Below, piece after piece: positions 18,467 through 29,846 of a stretch of 64,000 nucleotides of DNA. Origin of the DNA: Amanita rubescens. Taxonomy: Eukaryota; Basidiomycota; Agaricomycetes; Agaricales; Amanitaceae. The stretch covers positions 1-64,000 of the forward strand of contig WION01000009.1 of assembly GCA_015039365.1 (NCBI GenBank), in the 5' to 3' direction. A program made the position numbers and the translations under genes. Under the pieces are notes generated by a model. The model saw nothing but the letters and a program-made list of their open reading frames with translations, did no database searches and was not told the origin of the DNA. The stretch's first letter is position 1. Each line of letters opens with the position of its first letter.

Positions 18467-21400
18467 ATCGTCTTGAGGGACTTGGCACAGTTATTCTTAA
18501 ACACAAGTTATCCACAGGAGAAACAACGCTCGTAAAGCTCTTCCCTGTCCTTTATATGCCACGGGCAACTGCACGCTTGATTTCAAACGGCAGATTGATC
18601 CGACAAGGATTGACTTGTAAACAAGATGAAAAGATGGTAGTTTTTTCCTTTACAGACTCGGGTAGAACGTGTATCGAAGGACATTATCTTATGCCCGATG
18701 ATACATTAGTTTACGCTCGAGGTAGGATTATAATAATGAATCCTACACTGGTTTCCGGTCCTGGCTTAGCCAACAGGAATTCAAAATTAATTCTTGGAAG
18801 ACCGACAAAGAAACCAAACGCAGAGTCTATAGAAAAATTATTAGACTACGAGACCTGGCATAAACGTTTTGGTCATCCATCTAACGAAGTCTTTTCGAAG
18901 ATACCGTTAAATGTCAATGGATGGAAAGAAGTTATACTTCCAGAAGGAAAACTACGTTGTGAAGGTTGTCTAAAAGGCAAAATGAAGGCAAAACCTTATA
19001 AACTGTCTTCAAAGAGAGCTACTCGTCCCTTTGAGTTACTCCATATGGATCTTATGACCGTACCAGCCATATCTTACCACAAATACAAATATATTGGTGT
19101 TATCGTTGACGATTTCACTTCGTATACGTGGATTGGTTTATTAAAAACCAAAGATCAAACTCTAGAATATTTTACCGGATGGTATAATGAGTTTGTAGAT
19201 CCTAAACAACCTATTTCTCACCTCCGTTCTGATCGAGGGGGGGAATTTGTAAATAAAGCCTTTGAAGAATTCCTTAAATCCAAAGGAATTAAACATCAAC
19301 AGACAGCTCCTTATACCCCACAACAAAATGGTCGCGTTGAACGCATGAATCAGACTTTGTCAGACAAAGCTGAGGCTATGCGATTAGACGCAGGATGTCC
19401 GAAATCTTGGTGGGAGTTCTCATTCAGAACGGCTGTGCATGTGTACAACCGCACTCCCCTAAAACGGACTAAATGGAAGACCCCTCTGGAAAATCTTCTT
19501 AATAAAAAACCAGACGTATCATACTTTCGAGTATTTGGATGTGAAGCCTGGGTATTTATCCCTGATCAACGGAGACCGGATAAGCTGTCCGAGAAATCCG
19601 TTTTATGTACTTTTGTAGGATATGAATCAGGAACCAAAGGCTATAGGTTCATGACGTCGACAAACACACTGGTCATATCCTCCCAGGCTACATTCTTTGA
19701 AAACAGGTTTCCGCGCAAAGGAAAGACTGCAGATATAATTACTGAAGATCTTGGTCCGATCTGGGAGGCGATTCCTCAAGAGGAACCTAACCGCCCTCCA
19801 CAAAATTTGGATTTAGATAACTTACTCCCAGAGAACCGTAGACGTTCTCCGAGCCGTAGACGCTCACCGAGTTTGGATCGAAGGGGTGCATCTCCTGATC
19901 GACAGCAGTCAGACCCTTCTGATGATTCAAACGATGATGATGACGGTGATGAATTTGCCGATCGTCAAAGAGATTTTTTGGATGATAATATCCGAAGGCA
20001 AAGGGAAGAAAGAGAACAAGAAAGACGTGACAATTATCGTAGACAACGCGATGATTGGAAAAAGGGTCAAGGAATTGATAAACAGTCTCGTTTACGAGAT
20101 CAATTCAAACGTCAAATGAGTGATATGTTTAAGAAACGTAAAACTCCTGAACCCTTTAGACGTACTCCCTCTCCACAAATAAAAGAGGAGACTCCTGTTC
20201 CTTCTAGGCCTATAACACCAATACCATATGTATCTAGGCCACCTTCGCCTCGTAGTCCTATGGATGAAGATAATCCCTTCTCTTTAAATCAAAGAGATCG
20301 AGATGAAATAGAAAACCCATTTATGACGGATCGAGAATTTGATCAATTTGAACAACGTCAAAGAGATCGTTTTAGAGAATTTGCTCAGAGACCTAGACCT
20401 CCTCCACCGATCATATCTGATCCTGGTCCACCCTCTGTACAAATAGGTCCTCGCCGTTCTGGTCGTTTTCCAGTCCCAAGGGTACAAAGAGACAACGCGT
20501 ATGGAGATAAAACTCCTGCACAGATAGAAGCGGAAATTCAACAAAAGCGAGATGCTTTAAGAGAACAGTTAAAAGATAAAACTCCGAGTTCTTCGACTCA
20601 GGATCCACCGTCAGCAGACAGGAACCCTGATAGAATGAATGAATCTGCTTCTCTACTCAAAGAAATCTTCGCTTTAAAGTCTGAATTAAAATCTGCAGAA
20701 CATGATCATTTAACCCGAATGATTAATGAATCTGGAAATGAATTCCTTCATTTTCTTCTAAAAGCGGCTGTCCCCCTTGTGGATAATATTCCATATGACT
20801 ATAGAGATATATCTAAAATGCGCTCCAGTAATCCTCAATTGTATAAACAATGGAAGATTGCAATGGATGACGAATTTAAATCTCTTCAATCTAGAGATAT
20901 TTGGGAGTTAGTTGATCTTCCAAAAGGACGAAACCTAATCAGATGTCGTTGGGTTTTCGACTTAAAAACCGATGGACGCAAAAAAGCTCGCGTCGTAGCT
21001 AAAGGTTTTAGTCAACGTCCCGGATTAGATTACGACGAAACATTCTCGCCTGTAGCGAGATATGAAACAATCCGAATACTTCTGGCCACATCAGTGCTTG
21101 AAAACTGGGATATACAAGCCCTAGATGTAAAAACTGCCTTCTTATATGGCGATCTTGATGAAGATATTTACATGGCCCAGCCAGAAGGTTTCGTTGTAAA
21201 AGGACAAGAATCTAAAGTATATAGGCTGAGGAAAGCCATATATGGATTGAAACAGGCATCATATGCCTGGAATAAACAAGCTGATAAATCGTTGAAATCG
21301 TTGCATTTCGAGCGATGCTTGTCTGATTCTGGCGTTTACGTTCGTAAAGGCAAGAATACTATCACGATATGCGTATTGTATGTCGACGATATACTCTTCA

Positions 21401-22554
21401 TGGGAAATGACGATTCCACCATCGTATCCATTAAAAAGAAATTTATGGAGATGTGGGAATGTCGTGATCTTGGAAAGATCAAAGAGTATTTACGAATCCA
21501 AGTCAATTACAACCGTGATTTAGGATTCTTAGTCATAGATCAAGGTCCTTATGCCTTGAAGGTTGTCAAGCGATTTGGACTTGAAGATTGCAAGTCTGTA
21601 CGCACACCGTTACCTGCTGGGTATGCTCCTATAAAGAATGAAGGAGAATGCACACCACAGGAACGTTCTTATTATCAACAGATAATAGGATCCCTTCTAT
21701 ATCTCGCCTTAGGAACTAGGCCTGATATAATCTATGCAGTAATTTTGATGTCCCAATTTTCATCAAACCCGTCCCAAGAACATATCCAAAAAGCCTTGTA
21801 TATAGTCAAATACATTGCTCATACCTTAAACGTAAAAATCGTTTATAGCGCCAAAGGCAATAATAAATTTAGAGCCTACGCTGACGCTGACTGGGCCGCT
21901 GATCGCAATACACGACGATCTATAAACGGTTATGTCTTAATGTTAGCTGGTGGTGCGGTAGCTTGGACGAGTAGAAAACAAAAGACTGTAGCTCTGTCTT
22001 CGACTGAAGCAGAATACATATCTTTATCAGATGCTGCAAGACAAATTGCATGGGTTGAAAATCTATTTTACGAAATAGGTGCACCCATCAAAAGCATCTT
22101 ACTTAGCGTAGATAACCAAGGCGCTATATTTTGGGCACAAAATCCTGCACAAGAACATCGTTCCAAACACATAGATATTCGCTATCATTTCGTTCGCGAG
22201 TTGATCGAGACTAAAAAAGTAGTCCTCGAATACATACCAACCAACGAGCAGAATGCGGATCTCATGACTAAGAATTTATCCTTTGAAAAGGTCAAATTCT
22301 TTAGAGAACGATTGGGACTTTCCTTAGAAGAATATCCGACTTCCATAAATGCATTAATCAAAAGACCAGATAAATTAGAGTCTGAGGAAATTCGTGATTT
22401 GACGAAACTAATTCTTGATTGGCAAAATCTTGAATTAGATGGTATTGATCGTCTATCACACAAGAAGTTGATGGAACTTCTTGATGGTCTAATTGATCAA
22501 CAAGAATCGGATATAGATCCCTTCTATGATGAGAACATCATAGACTTTAAATAA
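18307..22554 (+). CDS. copia Pol polyprotein (PR-IN-RT-RNase H)
   Basis: 1415 residues without interruption. Order: aspartic protease (WMCDSGASDHF, ~residue 19); pre-integrase segment (WHKRFGHPS); integrase with Asp in LLHMDLM (~247), Asp in SDRGGEF (~308) and Glu in NGRVERMNQ; a long charged linker rich in Arg/Asp/Pro (~500-780); reverse transcriptase with IRCRWVFDLK, LDVKTAFLYGDL and YVDD (~1025); RNase H with DADWAADRNTRRSINGY (~1192) and SSTEAEYISL. Every catalytic motif is present, so the enzyme is probably active. The first ATG is only 54 bases before the protease Asp, which suggests translation as a fusion with upstream sequence rather than independent initiation. Confidence 0.93.
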   Translation: MSLSGMCRKRTGDTLWMCDSGASDHFTFSRKDFSEYREFPANENHSVKTANGLDRLEGLGTVILKHKLSTGETTLVKLFPVLYMPRATARLISNGRLIRQGLTCKQDEKMVVFSFTDSGRTCIEGHYLMPDDTLVYARGRIIIMNPTLVSGPGLANRNSKLILGRPTKKPNAESIEKLLDYETWHKRFGHPSNEVFSKIPLNVNGWKEVILPEGKLRCEGCLKGKMKAKPYKLSSKRATRPFELLHMDLMTVPAISYHKYKYIGVIVDDFTSYTWIGLLKTKDQTLEYFTGWYNEFVDPKQPISHLRSDRGGEFVNKAFEEFLKSKGIKHQQTAPYTPQQNGRVERMNQTLSDKAEAMRLDAGCPKSWWEFSFRTAVHVYNRTPLKRTKWKTPLENLLNKKPDVSYFRVFGCEAWVFIPDQRRPDKLSEKSVLCTFVGYESGTKGYRFMTSTNTLVISSQATFFENRFPRKGKTADIITEDLGPIWEAIPQEEPNRPPQNLDLDNLLPENRRRSPSRRRSPSLDRRGASPDRQQSDPSDDSNDDDDGDEFADRQRDFLDDNIRRQREEREQERRDNYRRQRDDWKKGQGIDKQSRLRDQFKRQMSDMFKKRKTPEPFRRTPSPQIKEETPVPSRPITPIPYVSRPPSPRSPMDEDNPFSLNQRDRDEIENPFMTDREFDQFEQRQRDRFREFAQRPRPPPPIISDPGPPSVQIGPRRSGRFPVPRVQRDNAYGDKTPAQIEAEIQQKRDALREQLKDKTPSSSTQDPPSADRNPDRMNESASLLKEIFALKSELKSAEHDHLTRMINESGNEFLHFLLKAAVPLVDNIPYDYRDISKMRSSNPQLYKQWKIAMDDEFKSLQSRDIWELVDLPKGRNLIRCRWVFDLKTDGRKKARVVAKGFSQRPGLDYDETFSPVARYETIRILLATSVLENWDIQALDVKTAFLYGDLDEDIYMAQPEGFVVKGQESKVYRLRKAIYGLKQASYAWNKQADKSLKSLHFERCLSDSGVYVRKGKNTITICVLYVDDILFMGNDDSTIVSIKKKFMEMWECRDLGKIKEYLRIQVNYNRDLGFLVIDQGPYALKVVKRFGLEDCKSVRTPLPAGYAPIKNEGECTPQERSYYQQIIGSLLYLALGTRPDIIYAVILMSQFSSNPSQEHIQKALYIVKYIAHTLNVKIVYSAKGNNKFRAYADADWAADRNTRRSINGYVLMLAGGAVAWTSRKQKTVALSSTEAEYISLSDAARQIAWVENLFYEIGAPIKSILLSVDNQGAIFWAQNPAQEHRSKHIDIRYHFVRELIETKKVVLEYIPTNEQNADLMTKNLSFEKVKFFRERLGLSLEEYPTSINALIKRPDKLESEEIRDLTKLILDWQNLELDGIDRLSHKKLMELLDGLIDQQESDIDPFYDENIIDFK

Positions 22555-22567
22555 AGGATATCTAAGC

Positions 22568-22574
22568 GAAGGGG
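22568..22574 (+). promoter_or_regulatory. copia polypurine tract
   Basis: GAAGGGG, two bases before the 3' LTR, is the probable plus-strand primer site. Confidence 0.6.
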
Positions 22575-22576
22575 TG

Positions 22577-22983
22577 TGTTAAATATAGAATTATATTTAT
22601 AGAATGATTAACTACTGATTGACTACAATCAGTGTTACTCACATCGCTCACGTCATCCTTTATGTATGACATAGAGATGACATCATAATGACTTCATTAT
22701 GATATCATGGTGACATCATGATAGACTCATGATCACATCTTATGGTGTGCTTAGCACGCCATATCTTCCCATCTATACTATACGCTTACACATATGTAGA
22801 CACATATTTGTTCTCTCTTAGTATATAAACCTGTCCTGTATCGTAGAATAGGACAATCCATTCTCTTCCTCTTACTATCACTACTACACCGAAGGGTAGT
22901 GCTAAGATCATATCGCAATAGGTAAGCTATTGCACCTGCTCATGCTGTGGACACGCTCTCGCGTAGACCTGTCTTCTTCGTCA
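22577..22983 (+). repeat. copia 3' LTR
   Basis: Identical to the 5' LTR except A for G at 22888. It is followed by the target duplication ATCAC. Confidence 0.95.
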
Positions 22984-25318
22984 ATCACAATCTCCACAAG
23001 CGTCTCCTTTCTTTTACGTCGCAAAGAAAGAAAAAGGAGAGTTGAGACCTTGCCAAGATTACCGATACATCAATAGCTGGACAAAACGGAACGCCTATCC
23101 CCTTCCTCTGGTATCCGACTTATTATTAAAACTACGAAAAGCAGAATATTTCTCCAAGTTAGACCTCCGATGGGGTTACAATAATGTGCGAATAAAGAAA
23201 GGCGATGAATGGAAGGCCACGTTCACGACAAACCATGGTCTCTTCGAACCTACCGTAATGCTTTTTGGATTATGCAATTCACCGTCAATGTTTCAAATGA
23301 TGATGAACGAATACTTCTGTGACATGATAGCCGAAGGATGGCTAGTTGTCTACATTGATGACATGTTGATATATGGAGCGGATGAGGCAGAAACAAGGGA
23401 ACGCACTAAGCAAGTCTTGCAACAGCTGAAAGAAAACGATCTATTCCTGAAACTGGAAAAATGCAAATTTGTTGCCAAAGAAGTTGAATTCCTTGGGATG
23501 ATCGTCAAAGAAGGAAAGATCATGATGGACCCCATAAAACTCGCTGGAATCAGTAAATGGCCCGAACCGAAAACTGTTAAACAAATCTGGTCATTTCTAG
23601 GGTTCACAAATTTTTACAGGAAATTTATAGGAAATTACACTGAAATAGTGGCTCTGCTCATGGAACTTACAAAGAAAACAGTTCCCTTCCAATGGGATGC
23701 AGAGTGTCAGAAGGCATTTGACACGTTAAAGGAGAAATTCCTAGAAGAACCAGTTCTAGTTATGCCAGATCCAACGAAACTGTTTTTGTTAGAAACCGAT
23801 GCATCAAATTGGGTGGTAGGAGCCGTCCTGAAACAATGGGGATCTGATGGAGAACTGCACCCATGTGGATTTATCAGTCATCGGTTAAGCGATACCGAAC
23901 AAAGATACCAAGTATACAATCGCGAGTTATTAGCAATAAAGAAAGCCTTTGAAACCTGGAGACACCTTCTTAAAGGAAGCCCGCACACGATTATGATCCA
24001 CTGTGATCATAAGAATTTATCATATTATAAACATCCGCAGAAAATGACCGCCAGACAATCACATTGGTGGCAAGAAATTACGGAGTTTGATATCAAATTA
24101 GAACACGTCCCTGGATCAAAACTCATTCAGGCAGATGCTTTATCGAGACGCCCTGACCATATTAATGAAGAAGAAGCAAAAGCAAAAGAAATCCCACAAA
24201 CCATGATTACTGATGACATGGTTATTGCCGCAATCAATGTATCTTGGGCAGATAAAATCATCAAATTATTGCCACAAGATAAATTTGCTAAAGTTGTAAT
24301 CGATGGTCTTAAACACGAAAAACTACCCCTCCGATCAAAGTTTAATGACTGGAAGAATGACAACGATATTATTCGTTATCAAGGATGTGTTTATGTCCCT
24401 CAAAATGAAGAATTACGAAATGAAATAATCAAATCACATCATGACCCCGTAGTTATGGGTCACCCTGGAAGATTAAAGACACTAGAGCTTATCTGCTGCA
24501 ACTATTATTGGCCTGGAATGACAACAACAGTATCTAAATGGGTCAAAGGCTGTGCCTTATGTCGACAAATGAAGGTCAATACACATCCGATCACACCAGG
24601 TTTGATGCCTATTAAATCCCACGCCACACGCCCATTCAAACAAGTTTCAATGGACTTCATCACAGATCTGCCAATTATTGACGGTTTTGATTCTGTTTTG
24701 ACCATGGTCGATCAAGGCTTAACAAAGGGCGTAATATTCATACCATGCAAAAAATCTTTTACCACTATGGATACCGCCAATTCCTACATCAATGACGTTT
24801 ACAAATGTTATGGGTTACCGACAACTCTCATTTCCGATAGAGGTCCACAGTTTACCTCCAAAGTTTTTGAAGAAATCTGCAAAATCTTCGGAATTGATCA
24901 TAGAAAGTCGTACCGCCTTTCATCCACAAACTGACGGAGAATCGGAACGACTCAATCAGGAGCTAGAAACCTACCTCCAATTATATTGTGTTGATCACCC
25001 AAAACAATGGAAAGATCACCTGCCATTAGCAGAATTCGTGCACAACCAACGCATACATCAATCTACCAAGATGACACCGTTTGAAATCATGTTTGGAATA
25101 GAACCTGTGGCTATCCCCACAGCATTCCTGCAAATCAATGTACCCGCCGCTGAAGACCACTTCAAAGTCTTAACACAAATACGAGATGAAGCTCTCACTG
25201 CACATGAATTAGCAAGGCAGCTAATGACACAACGTGTTAAAGGAAAATCTCCCACCTTCAAAGAAGGAGATCTAGTATGGCTAGACTCAAGAAATCTAAA
25301 AACAGGACTAGTGTTTCT
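22984..25318 (+). pseudogene. Ty3/gypsy pol remnant, 3' part
   Basis: Continues the gypsy pol after the copia insertion. In order: RT core (LRPCQDYRYINSWT, YIDDMLIYG), tether and RNase H (LLETDASNWVVGAVLKQ, IHCDHKNLSYY), integrase HHCC zinc finger (GHPGRLKTLE, CALCRQMK), integrase core (QVSMDFITDLP, SDRGPQFTSK, then ESERLNQELE). An extra T at 24911 shifts the frame just before the last motif. It ends at element X copy 3, before any 3' LTR. With the 5' frameshift, the missing gag and the copia insertion it is dead. No gypsy LTR is recognisable at either side. Confidence 0.9.
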
Positions 25319-25747
25319 ATTTCCAGTCCTGCAGGACCGAAAAAGACCGGAACCAGACCGGAACCAGACCGGACCAGGACCAATTTGGACCAGACTGCGG
25401 TCTCAGGTCTTGGCAGGTCCAAGGGCAGTCTGGTTCCGGTCTTTTTAAAATTTTAAAATCAAAAAAACCGCAAAAGACCAGTCCAGACCGGTCTAGACCG
25501 CTCATAGTAAAGGGTGACCAGTACAGTTGTATTCTACCATATTTTAGCTTTTTTTTGAGCACTCAAGCATCCAAAACGGTTGAGATCTGAGCTTACAATG
25601 GTAACTTTTGTTTGAAGCTATATATAAGGGTCTGTTCGGTAGCCCAACCTCAACCACGGTTGAGGTTGGAGTTAGCTTATATAATACTTTCCCACCACCT
25701 AATTGTGAGACTCGCAGTACAGATCAACAAGATTGATAACATCCACT

Positions 25748-27164
25748 ATGTCTGGCTCATCTCACAGCTCAGAAGGGCTTCGTAGGAGACTTCTGGTGGC
25801 ATCTGCATATATAATGCAGCTTGCTGGCACTGCTGCAGCACTGTATGCCTCACCACACTATTGGAAACAGCCATATCATACTTCAGCTCTTACTGGTGCA
25901 GCTTGGGTGCAGGAGCTTATCCAGGGACATCCAGACCGCATTCACAATGAACTTGGCATGCACTTGCATGTCTTTGTTGCTCTTGTTTATGATCTGCGGA
26001 CTTTATGTGGTTTGGAAGATTCACGTAGGAACATTACTGTGGAAGAACAAGCAGCAATCTTCCTCTACATGGCTGTCACTGGGTTATCTATCAGGCATGT
26101 AGGAGAACGCTTTCAACACTCAAATGAAACCATTTCCAAGTAAGAAAATAGATGTAATTTTGGAAGTACATCTAACACTTGTCTAGATATTTTATCACAG
26201 TTCTCAATGCACTGTCCACTGGGCCATTCTATCAGAAGTATGTACAGCTTCCCACTCCTGATGCTCCAGTGCCTCCCTTTATTGCAAACAATCCAAAATT
26301 CTTTCCCTTCTTTTGCAATGCAATTGGTGCCATTGATGGCACTCACATCAACTGCTGTCCTTCTGCTGCTGATAGACATGCTGCCCGCAACCGGAAGGGT
26401 GTTCTGACACAGAACTGCCTTGCTTGTGTCTCCTGGGATATGAAATTTTTGTACATGATCAGTGGGTGGGAAGGGTCAGCTGCAGATGCTACACTCTATG
26501 CACATTCACGCTTCACTGACCTTCCTATCCCTCCTGGCAAGTATTACTTGGCAGATGCTGGGTTTGGTGCATGTGATACTCTTCTTGTTCCATACCGTGG
26601 AGTGCGTTATCACCTGGCAGAGTGGGGTCGAGCTGACCTTAGGTATGTATTAATATTTTTGTGATGGGTCTGAGAATGATGGTTATAGGCCTGCTGATGA
26701 AAAGGAATTGTTTAATCTGTGTCATGCTCAGGCACGCAATGTGGTTGAACGCATCTTTGGTGTGGTGAAACAAAGATGGGACATTTTAACTCGTGCTCCC
26801 CAATTTGATATGTCAATTCAGGTATTTTTGAAATTGAATTCTGCCCCCATATCTGAGATAATTGCCAGGCCAGAATCCCAGCTGCCCTTGCTGCTTTGCA
26901 CAATTTTATAATGGAGTATGACCCAGGAGATATTGATGAGCTGCTGCAAGATGGAGTGGGCATGGATCCAAATCCTGGTTTACCTGTGGACCATGGCTCT
27001 CTATCTCAGAGGCGTCCAGGACAGGCAGAGAAACAAAATCAGAATCTTTTAGGGATGAGCTTGCAAAGGAGATGTGGACTCAGTATCAAGCTGTATTGCA
27101 GGAGAGAGGGGAAGATGGGACACAAGACTATCTTCACTCAGGTGATAATGAAGGTCAACATTAG
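25748..27164 (+). CDS. Harbinger DDE transposase (HARBI1-like)
   Basis: Exons: 25748-26139, 26187-26642, 26689-26821 and 26869-27164, the last cut by a further short intron ending at about 26999. Introns use GTAAGA, GTATGT and GTATTT donors. Motifs: an N-terminal helix-rich part with VEEQAAIFLYMAVTGLSIRHV, then the catalytic Asp in NAIGAIDGTHI, Asp in YYLADAGFG and Glu in ARNVVERIFGVVKQRWDIL, followed by LAALHNFI. The C terminus (DELAKEMWTQYQ) is helical and charged. It should cleave the terminal repeats and integrate at TWA sites together with the Myb-like partner at 27336-28534. The start is set at MSGSSHS; an in-frame codon 15 bases upstream is possible. No disabling change is seen. Confidence 0.9.
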
Positions 27165-27335
27165 GTACAGTTTATTAGAGTAGCTAAAAGATTGTAGATA
27201 GTTGGTATCCTGTGAAATGAGTGTAGTGTTTTAAATGATGGACATGAACTGATTAAGCAGGAAATGATTGTGATGCTTGAAATGATGGACAAGAAGGGAT
27301 TAAAGAGGGTATCTCTGTGCTGAAGCAATTGGCCA

Positions 27336-28534
27336 TTAGTAATTCCCTTTGAAAAGCTGAGACTTTATCCATTCATGACGAAGCTCATCATCATCATCCA
27401 ATGCTGCATAGGCATCAATAGCTGTCTTGTCCTTCTGTAACAGCTCAATTAGAGGAACACGATCAGCTAAATCCAGCCAAGTCTCCTTTGCCTTAATATT
27501 CCTGATTGCAGCACGACGTCGTTGAGGAGTGCCCTCAACTGAGAAGGAGGAGGAGCAGGAGGATGTGGTGGGGGTGGGAGGAGCAGGAGGAGCAAGTGAA
27601 GTGCGCACAAATTGACCAAAGTCTGCAACTGAGGAGGCAATTGTCTGCAGGGCAAGGGAGCCTTCAGATACATGAGGTCGCTTGGCAGATGAACCAAATG
27701 TAGAAGCTGAGCGCTTCTGAGAAGACCTAAGCTAAGAGACATCTCAGAAAAATAGACTTTTGATCAATGGATAAAGCCCTTACCTGTGAAACAGACCCTT
27801 GAGTAGGGACTGAAGGCTGAAGAGGTTGGGTTGCAACAGGTGAGGGTGTAGATGGCTGAGAATCATTGCCTACACCCTGTAATTGAGTTTCAGGCTATGG
27901 ATTTAGCATAGGAACAATTTACAACTTGAAAAAGACATGACTTGCCTGTGAATCATCATGAAAACCAGAATCAGACCAATGGGTTGGACTACCCTCCCGG
28001 TCCTGCTCTGGCATTACCTGGGAAGCTGGAACCATTGCTTCACCAATGCCTATAGTGCCATGAGAAGCAGAAAAGACATGTGCACCTGTTAGAACTGCAG
28101 GCATGATCTGTGACATTACATGGAGATGCTTCCAGCCCTTGTTCTTGAAAGGTTTGGCAGCTGGATGCTTCTCAACATATGCTTCCCAAGAAGCAGCATT
28201 ATCTACAGTGATACTGCAGCCTGTAGAATCATTCCATGTCCATCCAGACACTTGCTTCAGTGCCTGAATCACATGGAAGGTTTTGCGCATCTGTGCCAGT
28301 CAACAGCAAGTATTTACTTTCACAACAGGTGGTACACACATTAGTCCACTTGCTTTTGCAAGATTTAGCAACTTTAGCACCACCCCTCTGCAACAAAGGC
28401 TGGAGATGCAATGCAACACCCTGCCAGACTGGATTGGTGAAGTTAGCACCATCCCCTGCCTCAGATTTGTGGTCTAAGAGGTACAGGAGGAAGGCTTCCT
28501 CCTCCTTTTCAGTCCAGCAGGCTTTGTCAGACAT
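27336..28534 (-). CDS. Harbinger Myb/SANT-like DNA-binding protein
   Basis: The minus-strand first exon begins MSDKACWTEKEEEAFLLYLL and continues through CKSKWTNV, the trihelix/Myb-SANT pattern of the second Harbinger gene (tryptophan-spaced helices). After introns come KTFHVIQALKQVSGWTW and WEAYVEKHPAAKPFKNKGW, the rest of the Myb-like domain. A Ser/Pro/Gln-rich linker and a basic/acidic C-terminal helix (KDKTAIDAYAALDDDDELR) follow. In known Harbinger elements this protein brings the transposase to the nucleus and to the terminal repeats. The exon joins are approximate (introns near 28275-28315, 27900-27950 and 27725-27785). It ends about 170 bp from the transposase gene, tail to tail. Confidence 0.85.
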
Positions 28535-29237
28535 GTAAAGAGTGTGGATGGAGGTAGATTATTGAATAGATAACAAGTTAGCGATGCAATGATGCTAATC
28601 TAAGGCATGGGAAAATATTATATAAGCTAACTCCAACCTCAACCGTGGTTGAGGTTGGGCTACCGAACAGACCCTAATTTGTGAATATTGTTGTTGCAAC
28701 ACTCCAAGTAAGAAATTCTGAACATGGTTAATCCAACTATGTTCTAGTACATCCAAGTTATTTTTTGACCCATCAGCTATAGGAAATGGCTAACATTTGA
28801 GGTAGTATGATCTTGGGACTCTCTTTGGCACTCTCTTTGGCACTCTCTTTGGCAATGTTTGGCAGTCTCCTAGTATTGTCAAAAATGGTTCATGTGGCTT
28901 CCCTAGAGTGCAGGTGGGTGTGAGAGGGAGTGTGAGAGGGTGCAGTTGGTCCAATGGAGTATAGTTTATCAGTGGGAGGGTGAGGGTCAGCAACAATGGG
29001 TTTCATTCTCTCTTTGGTGATCTCTTTGGCAATGTTTGGCACTCTCCTGACTTACCTGGAGTGCAGTTGGGTATGATAGGATATGAGAGGGTGAGGGTTA
29101 GCGACACTGGGTTTCACATGTGATGGCATGGCTTATACTATTATATTGATATTTATGTTGTCTTTTGTAGTTTTACATCAATTTCAACATTGCAATTAAT
29201 TGTATGGGAGCCATAGGGACATGGAAAACAATGTAAG

Positions 29238-29846
29238 TGATGAAGTTGGAAACTCCTCATCATAGAGTCCAACGCAGCAGCGCAGCACATGGTACTGAGT
29301 AAGGAACCGACTTACTAAGAAGGTGGGAGGTTGGTTTGAGGGACTTTATAGGAGCTGAGGCTCAACTATAAGATGTGTAGATGAGAGTAAGAAGTTAGGA
29401 GGGAACGACAAATTGTCCCTCCTTATATATTGTCTGAGATACAAATAAGTGTAAACTATGCTATCTACGGACCTTATCCTATTGGATGATAAGGTGTGTA
29501 TTGTATTACACAGCTATTGTCATATTGACTCATTATATGACAATATGTGAGTCATAACGTATCATATGATCTATTCCTAGTCATAATGATTGACAGAAAT
29601 TATAGGGTTCTGTCATATCTGACATATTGCTGTATGACAGATATTATAGAGTTCATTCTTAACAGATTGCTGTAGAATGATGATATATGATTCACAAGGA
29701 ATCATATCTAGTAACTATGACATAAGCATATTTATATCTACTTAATCTATACTAAAGGAGATAGATATGATAAGATAATCTGATAAGATAAGAAAATATC
29801 TACAATATATTATCATTATAATATATGGTTTTATATTTTTTCATCA
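29238..29846. repeat. Solo LTR, 609 bp, in X3
   Basis: Starts TGATGAAGTTGG and ends TTTTTTCATCA. It has a perfect 5-bp duplication, GTAAG, at 29233-29237 and 29847-29851. The empty site (AATGTAAGGACTGG) is present in X2 near 13573. About 150 bp of it also occur at 4628-4800. Confidence 0.93.

Larger units (their letters stand above)
14853..22983 (+). mobile_element. Full-length Ty1/copia retrotransposon
   Basis: 8131 bp with 407-bp LTRs (14853-15259 and 22577-22983) that begin TGTTAAAT and end TCGTCA. They differ at a single position (G at 15164, A at 22888). The target duplication is ATCAC at 14848-14852 and 22984-22988. The internal part contains a primer-binding site, a long leader, an ATG-less open frame, gag, pol in the order protease-integrase-RT-RNase H, and a purine tract. 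It sits inside a dead gypsy pol gene. The near-identical LTRs and clean duplication point to a recent insertion. Confidence 0.97.
25628..28674 (+). mobile_element. PIF/Harbinger element, complete
   Basis: 3047 bp. Inverted termini of about 57 bp start GGGTCTGTTCGGTAGCCC and contain a near-palindrome (CCTCAACCACGGTTGAGG). It is flanked by TAA at 25625-25627 and 28675-28677; the empty TAA site is seen in X1 and X2. It carries the two genes typical of the superfamily, transposase on the plus strand and a Myb/SANT-like protein on the minus strand, converging. Both look intact. Confidence 0.95.

Noticed and set aside
11737..25326. Inversion of the gypsy block by recombination between X2 and X3
   Set aside because: Swapping the inner flanks in thought does not create matching duplications for either X copy.
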